64,000 nt of DNA from Beverwykella pulmonaria (lineage: Eukaryota; Ascomycota; Dothideomycetes; Pleosporales; Melanommataceae). Below are positions 57,298 to 64,000 of this stretch, in pieces. The stretch is from positions 478,543 to 542,542 of the forward strand of contig BCHH01000013.1 in assembly GCA_001599595.1 (NCBI GenBank), given 5' to 3'. Below the pieces are notes generated by a model. The model was not told the DNA's origin, did no database searches, and saw nothing but the letters and a program-made list of their open reading frames with translations. The first letter of the stretch is position 1. Each line of letters opens with the position of its first letter. The position numbers were made by a program, and so were the translations under genes.

Positions 57298-57540
57298 TCA
57301 GGGAGAATCCATTACACCCGTTTCGGCAGACATGGTCTTTCGCACGGATGGGGGTGAAGATGGCGTATGTTCAACCAATGCACCCAGCGAGAGGCACTGT
57401 TCGGTTAATGCACCCAGCCAGGGGTAAACAACATAGAGTGCGACGAGTTTGAGGCGACCTTGTGGTGCGGCCGTGTCTGTGAATATTCGGGCGACAAGGA
57501 TGAAAAGAGGCAGGGCGGGAGAAAACAAAACGACACTAAA
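57298..57540 (-). pseudogene. Orphan protein-like fragment
   Basis: About 75 codons beginning FSPALPLFILVARIF and ending SAETGVMDSP have gene-like composition and one hydrophobic stretch. There is no clean start, and the family is not recognised. It may be the 5' part of the decayed gene next to it, or a separate remnant. Confidence 0.25.
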
Positions 57541-58009
57541 ATTGTATGCATGCTTTTAAGCTATTCTGTCCATGCCAACTAACATCGATGCGGGCGATAA
57601 CCGGCGTTTTTCTTATCCACGGTTCGGAACAAGTGTGACTTGCACGAATTGATGTCGAGTAGCATTTCTTGCAATCGAATAGAAATACACAGCTACTCTC
57701 TGGGTTTGACTGCCTTGTTGTCACTCCAAACTGTCTTAAATTTACAGCAGTCAACACATCACGACAATCATTTCCGCTTTGACCAATTTAATGAGCTCAA
57801 ACTGAGATTTATGCAGTGGATCAGAGGTACTTTTTGAGCTTTCTCACGAATCAAATTGATGATTATTCGTGATTTTATTGTCAAGATGGTCAAATTGGTG
57901 AACATCTCCTAGCCACACCCGATCCAGGCTAGCGTCAGTGCCAAGATATCACCAGATACATAGTTTGCAAACCTGCAAACTCACCAGCAATTTCGCATCA
58001 ACACTCATC
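57541..58009. other. Intergenic, ribokinase promoter
   Basis: This holds the promoter of the ribokinase gene. Nothing else is seen. Confidence 0.4.
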
Positions 58010-59097
58010 ATGCCTTCTAAACCAGCCGTTATATGCGTCGTAGGCTCCTTGAATGTCGACCTTGTCACCCGCACTTCCAGAGTCCCCGTCGCCGGCGAGA
58101 CACTGACGACGGAATCATTCAACATCGGCTTTGGTGGCAAGGGAGCCAATCAGGCCGTGGCCTGTGCTCGCCTCTCCCGAACCGAGAAGCAGGCCGCAAA
58201 TGGCGAGGCTTCAGATGTCGAGGTGCGCATGGTGGGCGCTGTAGGAGAAGATGAGTTTGCCGCCAGTTTTCTGGAGAGCCTAAAGAAGGATGGGTTGAAT
58301 ATTGAGAGAATCCAAGTTCTCCCTGGCAAGAAGACGGGGGTTGCAGTTATCATTGTTGAGACTCAGACGGGCGAGAATAGGATCATGTTCTGTCCTGGAG
58401 CGAACTACGACGTCCCCGTTGCAGACCTCGTGGATGTGGATTCTTCGGTGGCGCTATTCCAGTTAGAGTTACCAATGGAAGTGGTACGCTGGCTTGTTTT
58501 CCTTGGTTGTGAAGACATAACCACTAATCGCGACCTAGGTTCTGCATAACATGAAGATTGCGCATGACAAGGGTGTGGAAACCATCATTAACCCGGCCCC
58601 TGCCATTCCGCTACCCGAGGAAGCATACCAAGGACTCGGACATCTTATTGTCAATGAAACAGAAGCGTCTATTCTTTCGGGAATCGAAAATCCGACGTCA
58701 TGGGATAGAGTCGCCGGCGTCTTTGTCTCTAGAGGTGTCAAGAATGTCATCATAACTCTTGGTGGCGATGCAAGTCTCTCTCCGTTTCAAACGCCATGTT
58801 CTTTTCTGACATCTAGCGCAGGGAGTGTACTTTCAGACAGAAAAACGCCAATCGCAATCTCTTCCAGGAATCTTGATACCTGCACGGAAAGTTAAAGTTG
58901 TAGATACCACCGCGGCTGGAGACACCTTCGTGGGCGCGTACTCAGTCGCTGTGGCTCGATGGAAGACCATGTCCCACGGTGCGGACTTCAATCTGGAAAC
59001 TGCCATCAACTATGCCAATCGAGCGGCGTCAATGACAGTGCAGAAGAAGGGAGCTCAGTCATCGATTCCATGGGTGGACGAGGTGCCGGAATCATAG
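58010..59097 (+). CDS. RBK1: Ribokinase (PfkB-family sugar kinase)
   Basis: Three exons (58010-58483, 58539-58773, 58817-59097) encode 329 aa, matching yeast Rbk1. The enzyme phosphorylates D-ribose to ribose 5-phosphate with ATP, feeding the pentose phosphate pathway and nucleotide synthesis. The N-terminal PfkB signature is GGKGANQAVACARL after GSLNVDLVTRTSRVP. The substrate-lid region includes GAVGEDEFAASFL, and NPAPAIPLP and VNETEASIL follow. The C-terminal signature DTTAAGDTFVGAYSVA contains the catalytic Asp and the anion hole. The second intron is only 43 bp. I placed its acceptor at 58816 because it alone restores the frame into GVYFQTEKRQ; this junction is the least certain part. Confidence 0.92.
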
Positions 59098-59804
59098 GAG
59101 ACTGTTGACTTTGGAAGAGACATTCGAACTATCGAATTGGTGATGGGCAGAGCTTAGATGGTAGGAGTATATTACTTGTTTGGCCATGCTCAGGTGGTGC
59201 TAAATGTTTACCTGTTGCACCTTTTCCGGCAGAAGGAAACACTTCAATCCCCTATATGATCCGGACCAGCGAGAAGAAACCTCTATTCCATCAATAGCTG
59301 ACCATATACTTAAGCGAATATCCTTAATTCGCAGATTGCAATATCCGAACCCATCAATTTTCGGGTAGCGCCCTCGGTTGAGCACTTCTTTGTTTTCCGA
59401 ACAACCCTAGCCATTCATCAACAACCGTCGTTCAAACAAGCTTAAGCATTCTCACAGAGTCAATGCACACACTGTGGCTGATATCAGGTCTTAATTTCGA
59501 TTGGGAGCGTGCCGCCTGCAGTTTTGGAGAGATCCACTTCCAAGACGGAGCACGGCGCAGGACCAAGGCAATCCGATGATGCGAGCTTGCTTGGAAAGAC
59601 ACAGTCGTGTTCAGGGCATGAATTTATCGGAAATTTCTTCCAAACTCTGGAGAGCGGATGGTGGGGAGGATATACATGTTGAGTAGGCGATGGATCGCTG
59701 TGTAGATAAAGAACACTTGCGGACCCTGTCACAAGGGTTGAACTTTGTCGGCCACAACCCCATTCGAGTAATTGTACCTCTATTCGGTAAATACTATCCC
59801 AAGA
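59098..59804. other. Intergenic between ribokinase and decayed permease
   Basis: No supported gene. Short frames on both strands lack protein character. Confidence 0.4.
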
Positions 59805-61284
59805 ATGGCTCCCACCTTGGTCCCTCCAGAGGTATGGAAGTCCACCTCGGGCAAAGCGGAGTATCAGGAAGCAGAAGCGGCTGATGAAATCGATGTAAAA
59901 AAGGATACAGATCGACAAGTACTCGATGATGAGAATTCAGACGAACAGTAAAGATTGGAAGCAAAGGTGGCTCACTAAGTCGAACTAGCGCCTCATCCCC
60001 ATTCTGGACCTTTTCTACTCAGTCCCCGGGCTCGACCGTGTGAACCTGTCGCGGGTAGCCGGAATGGATAAAGTTCTTCGTGTTGACGTTGGGGATGAAT
60101 ATTCTACTACACTTCTCGTCTTCATCAGATACTTTCTCTTCGAGATGCCTACTTCCCTACTCTTGCGTCCTGTCTGTTCAAAGAATCTTCTCAATACGAT
60201 TACAATTGGCTGGGGAGCTGTCATTGCTGGCATGTGGTTGTGAACGATTGGAAGTTGATTGTGGTGTGCAAGATGTTGATCGGTGTGCTTGAGATTAGCT
60301 CTCTTCCTTGTTGCATGTTCTACTTTCGACATGTTATATAAGGTTTGAGATATAGTAGAGGATTTTGTGGTGGTATTTTGTCAACTTGTTTATATCTGCG
60401 TTCGGAAATATCCTGGGATAGGCAGCCATCAAACTGGAGGGAGCTCATCAAACCCGAGGCTAGCACAGGAGTTTTATGCAATGTCTTCCCTCTGTCTCTG
60501 ATCTACAAGGAGAGTACTGATGCAATGTAGTGTCGAGAGTACTGCAGCGATTGACATCATCATCATCGAATAATCCCTTGTAATCGGATTCCTGGACACA
60601 ATGCTCGCCTCAGGCCATCGTCAAGGCTTCAGCATGCAGGAAAATTGAAGTCATCCTCTTCCGGATTGATTACGACCGTCAAGACTCCCAGCCTGATAAG
60701 CTCACCTGGCCAAAGTTCTTGCAGCATGTTGCGAAATGGGGGTTCTGGGTCTACGACTTCATGTTCTTGACATGCTCCGCCCCCATCCATGTATTCGCGT
60801 ACTCCATCCAAGTTATCCTAGGCACAATTGTGGATTTCAAGGCTCAAGTCTTCCTCCTTTGTGCGCCACCCTATATCTTCAGCGTCATCTGTACTGTGGG
60901 ATGCGCATGGTTGGCAACACAGCAGTCACCCTCACCGATTTTTTTGCCGTCACCGCATTCTTCCAATCCGAGCGCCCACTACTTCGGTATCTTCCTCGGC
61001 ATCAGTAGTTACAATGTTACTCTTCCTACCATTATCGCCTTGCAATCCAACAACGTCCGGTCGAACTCGCGACGCTCGTCGTGAATGGAGTCCAATTCGT
61101 GTTTGCGGCGATTGGAAGTATCTATGGGAGTACCACGACTATACAGAAGCAGTATTCGTGCAACAGGACCGGTGTCTGGTGCGTGGTATTGTTCGTGCAT
61201 TCCCGGAGTAGGAATCGCGTCGCGGATGAGAAGAGGGTGGACATTCAGGAGAAGAGCTTTAAGTATACTTCTGAAAAGAGTTAG
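59805..61284 (+). pseudogene. Decayed Dal5-type MFS permease (allantoate permease family)
   Basis: From the ATG at 59805 a hydrophilic, acidic N-terminus runs to a TAA at 59949. Frame-shifted pieces then follow the order of a Dal5-family transporter. First comes IPILDLFYS and PGLDRVNLSRVAGMDK, the family signature after the first helix. Then come YFLFEMPTSLLLRPVCSKNL and TITIGWGAVIAGMW, followed by NDWKLIVVCKMLIGVLE. Later pieces are WGFWVYDFMFLTCSAPIHVF, then FGIFLGISSYNVTLPTIIAL and NGVQFVFAAIGSIYGSTT. Several stops and at least four frame changes interrupt the order, and the stretch about 60340-60630 is unrecognisable. The family imports allantoate, nicotinate and similar anions with protons. 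This copy cannot make a full protein. Confidence 0.75.
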
Positions 61285-62218
61285 CAATGAGCGCGAGAAA
61301 AGGGTCACTCACACGGTAAGACACTTACAAATATCGATCTACCTAGATAGGAAAACTCCAAGCATAAGGGGACCCCAATGAGTAAGCATATCCATGTCAC
61401 CACCTCTAAGATTTCTTACAATGAATGTTAAGCATCCAGGTAGTTCATAGCGCCCAGTTCGCATCGTAGAGATCATTCATAGTAGAGGTTGCGACGTTCC
61501 TATAAATCTCTTCAGTGGCAGTCAATTAGTCTTCCTCGACAAACAATGACGAAGAAGCAGGAAAATTGTGGGGCAGAGGAGTCAAATCCTAATCCCTGTT
61601 TGGGATGTTGGAATTGCGTGTCTTCATTTCGCAGCCTCGAAATCGTCCCGCTCTAGCCTTTTTTTAGCTTCCGGTGCAGAGAAGCTCAACACTAAGCCTG
61701 CTAGTTACCTGGGCTCCTTCACTTCAGAATGGTACGACGCGGTCGATGCTTTGGGTTCGCCTTTCCCGGGTGTTGGGGGCTAAAACCACTGAGAACGGTC
61801 TCTGATTGGCCAATATTTCTTCTAAGTATCTTTCACAGTCCACATGGCCCCCCTTTTAACTGCCTTTTTTTCGGCCATGGGAATGCACACGCATATGTTT
61901 GTCATGTTGCTGCCTGGTGGGTTGGGGGCGATGCAAAATCTACTAAACCTCATGTGTCTACTAATGGGTAGTTTGCACCGACGTTGTCCTCGTATCTACG
62001 AGTTTCAGCCTTGCCCTTGGGCTCGTTGTAGAAAGCGTAATCTGCGATGCAGAGCTGTTCATCTAGGGTCTCGATTTATGTGGAAATTCGAGATCGTTTT
62101 ATAAAGGTTGTCTTGGTCGTTCGTTTGCAACCTGGGCTATTCACTCGTCTCCTTTTTGCGTTCTCCTTCCTGAGGCAAAGACACTTCGTTGCTCTAATCT
62201 TTATACATTAATCACGAG
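61285..62218. other. Intergenic region
   Basis: Frames at 61568-61783 and 61844-62104 lack recognisable features and good splice sites. The 3' part is likely the promoter and leader of the membrane-protein gene at 62219. Confidence 0.4.
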
Positions 62219-63605
62219 ATGCCGTTCTACTCAGGTCATTGGTATTTGCCAGTTAACCCGACGAAATGCGCGGCGATCAACCAAACTGTTTCTTGTCCTG
62301 TGGGTTTCTACAGCGCAGCGAAAAGTTTGCTGGAGGAGCAAAAGCTTACGCCTAACCTCGATATCACCGGATCAGTAGTATGGCATTATTCTCTGCTGTT
62401 CATCGGCAAGGAACTGACAGAATCTTAGATTGTCAAAACCTTCATAGCGAGCACATGTATCGCCCTCATCCTTTCCGCCTGCCTCATCATCGACAAGATC
62501 AAATACCACTTCTATCACAAACGTAATAGCGCCAACTCCAAGGCCGAGTCCCGGTTCTGGCTGCAAGGTGTCCACACGATCGAATCACTGTTGCAAGCTA
62601 TTAGCGACCAGCAGATTGTGGCCGGTATTGCGCTAGTCCTGGCCATGAACGCCCAAGCATGCACCATTTCAGCCTACCATTACAACCTCGTCTGCAGCAT
62701 GCTCCTGCTAAGTGGCATAACTCATCTCAACACCCTTATCAACATTCCGGACTTCATCTACAAAGGAAAAATGGTCGCCGCTAACCGTCTCCTTGGAATC
62801 GCTTCCCAGCTAGTTTTATCGGGTATCATACTCTCGTCGCGAAACACAAAGTCATTCCCGTCGAAGCCTAGCGCACTGGGTGTTTTACCTGCCGCATGCT
62901 TCGAGAATATGAACGCGTTGAGCAGTCTTGGTCTCCAAGACTTCGTCGACCTCGCGCAAAATGTTACTGGTGCCGCAGCAAACACCACTCAAAACGCAAC
63001 ACAAATATGGGATAACATACAATCCGCCACAAGTGCGAGATCAGGGCTAGGAGAGTACATCACACTCATCATATTTGCCATGTTTGCACTGCTGTTTCTC
63101 ATCTTGGAGTTCCTTGAAGCTTTGTTCTTTCCAGCTACATACCTTCACTGGCTTTCCGTCTCCCTCTCAGTTACGAGTGAGATCGCCAGCGCAGTGATTG
63201 CCTTCCTTGCAATCTCGCGGTACTTCAGTCTCCGGGACGGTATGGAAATTGACGCATGGTTCGACAACGCTGGCCAGGACAAGTGGACGTACAGTCAGAT
63301 CGTACCTATGATATTGCTGGCTAGTGGCAGCATCACATTTATCAAGGCTGTTACAGGTAAGCCCCTGTCTGCTCTGGTTACTATACTAGGCAAATGCTAA
63401 TAGGTAATCAGAGAGTCTTGCTGGTCATAAAGCAAGAAGATATACAGACGCTGCGAAGAAGGCTGCAGATAAGGTTCTTGCAGTGCAGAATCAAGTGCAA
63501 CGGGGGGAGGCGCAGTATGCGAAAATGGAAGGCCAGTATGCCAACATGCAACAAGACTATCAGATGGCAAATACATCATACAGCAACACGGCGTACACCA
63601 ACTGA
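62219..63605 (+). CDS. Seven-span membrane protein, fungal family of unknown function
   Basis: Three exons (62219-62374, 62429-63356, 63412-63605) encode 425 aa. About seven hydrophobic spans can be seen, for example IASTCIALILSACLIID, VAGIALVLAMNAQACTI, YNLVCSMLLLSGITHLNTL, IIFAMFALLFLILEFLEALF and IVPMILLASGSITFIKAV. The layout with QQIVAGIALVLAMNAQACTISAYH resembles a family common in filamentous ascomycetes that lacks a known function. Loop sequons (NVT, NTT, NAT) cluster between spans four and five, suggesting an extracellular or lumenal loop. The tail is hydrophilic and Gln/Tyr/Met-rich (QYAKMEGQYANMQQDYQ). The N-terminal segment has no clear signal peptide. Confidence 0.75.
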
Positions 63606-63842
63606 TCTAACGGGTCAAGCATGACAGCGAGGTAAACGACTATTTTAGAGAGAGCGTTACCTACACATATAATAAGAATATATCTGCTTGAGCTTCTCGA
63701 ATACCTCCCATAGGCAAGAGAGTTCATTAAAAAGGTGACTTGCACTGAGGAAACTCCATGCTTAAGTATGATAGTAGGAGAACTATCCAAATACACACTT
63801 GACGCCTAAGTTAAGCAATCAACGAACATTTTCCACGCCAAC
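63606..63842. other. Convergent intergenic region
   Basis: A short AT-rich stretch between two convergent genes. No feature is seen. Confidence 0.4.
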
Positions 63843-64000
63843 CTAGCAGAAACCGCTACTGCGGGGATTTGACGCAGACACAGGAAACTCCCCAGTTGCC
63901 ACATAATCGGCGCCATTATTTTCCTCGACCCAGCCCTTCAATCCCGCCTCTAGCCCTTGAATTAACCCTCGATTCAGCGCAAATTCTTCAAAGCTCACTC
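63843..64000 (-). CDS. 3' end of an unidentified gene, cut by the window edge
   Basis: On the minus strand an open frame enters from beyond 64000 and ends at a TAG at 63843-63845. The last 52 codons include SFEEFALNRGLIQGLEAGLK and ENNGADYVATGEFPVSASNP, which read like real protein. I do not recognise the family from this fragment. The 5' part lies outside the window. Confidence 0.55.
   Translation of the reverse strand, partial: VSFEEFALNRGLIQGLEAGLKGWVEENNGADYVATGEFPVSASNPRSSGFC

Noticed and set aside
1..64000. tRNA, rRNA, CRISPR arrays, operons, ribosome-binding sites
   Set aside because: I saw no cloverleaf with a believable B box, no rRNA-like sequence and no direct-repeat/spacer array. 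The genome is eukaryotic, so bacterial operon features do not apply. A dedicated tRNA scan could still find one I missed.
1..64000. Intact transposons or LTR elements
   Set aside because: No transposase or reverse transcriptase motif and no paired long terminal or inverted repeats were recognised by eye.

Overview
The window is nuclear DNA from a filamentous ascomycete (Pezizomycotina). Genes are compact and split by short GT-AG introns, mostly 43-92 bp. The conserved families present (Fyv10/Gid9, Pho88, Flx1, Bmt5, Rad16, Arb1, Elp3) have fungal-type sequences. A Dothideomycete is my best guess, but nothing here proves the class. All exon structures were derived by hand from reading-frame continuity, splice signals and family alignment from memory; none is backed by transcripts.

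Layout. 1-2.0 kb: no convincing gene. 2.0-6.0 kb: copper amine oxidase, then a mitochondrial FAD/folate-type carrier (FLX1). 6.55-8.3 kb: a decayed protein gene full of in-frame stops, seven of them TAG. 9.1-14.3 kb: the most striking gene, a predicted 1581-residue protein that joins N-terminal ubiquitin-like segments, a vWA domain, a U-box (E3) and a C-terminal E2 ubiquitin-conjugating domain. 15.0-24.99 kb: ELP3, succinyl-CoA ligase alpha, a Bmt5-like rRNA methyltransferase, the GID E3 subunit Fyv10/Gid9 and the ribosome-biogenesis ABC protein ARB1. 26-34.5 kb: an HPP-family membrane protein, RAD16 and mitochondrial ribosomal protein uL5m (MRPL7). 34.9-37.7 kb: a USP-type deubiquitinase ending in a CaaX box. 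38.8-40.65 kb: a CAX-type cation/proton exchanger in which the key acidic residue of both alpha repeats reads Gln, and whose first coding exon is only 4 nt. 41.9-44.1 kb: PHO88/SND3 and an SGNH hydrolase. 44.1-47.2 kb: gene-poor, with an AGG/GAG microsatellite. 47.2-53.7 kb: MCM5 and VPS54, divergently arranged.

53.7-64 kb is more accessory in character. It is gene-poor and holds a decayed F-box/LRR-like gene, an intact ribokinase, a decayed Dal5-type MFS permease, a seven-span membrane protein and the 3' end of one more gene at the window edge.

The genes do not form one pathway. Most are housekeeping genes in an order typical of fungal chromosomes. Four encode ubiquitin-system proteins or carry E3-like domains: the E2/U-box fusion, Gid9, Rad16 (RING) and the USP. 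I treat that as a coincidence worth noting, not as a cluster.
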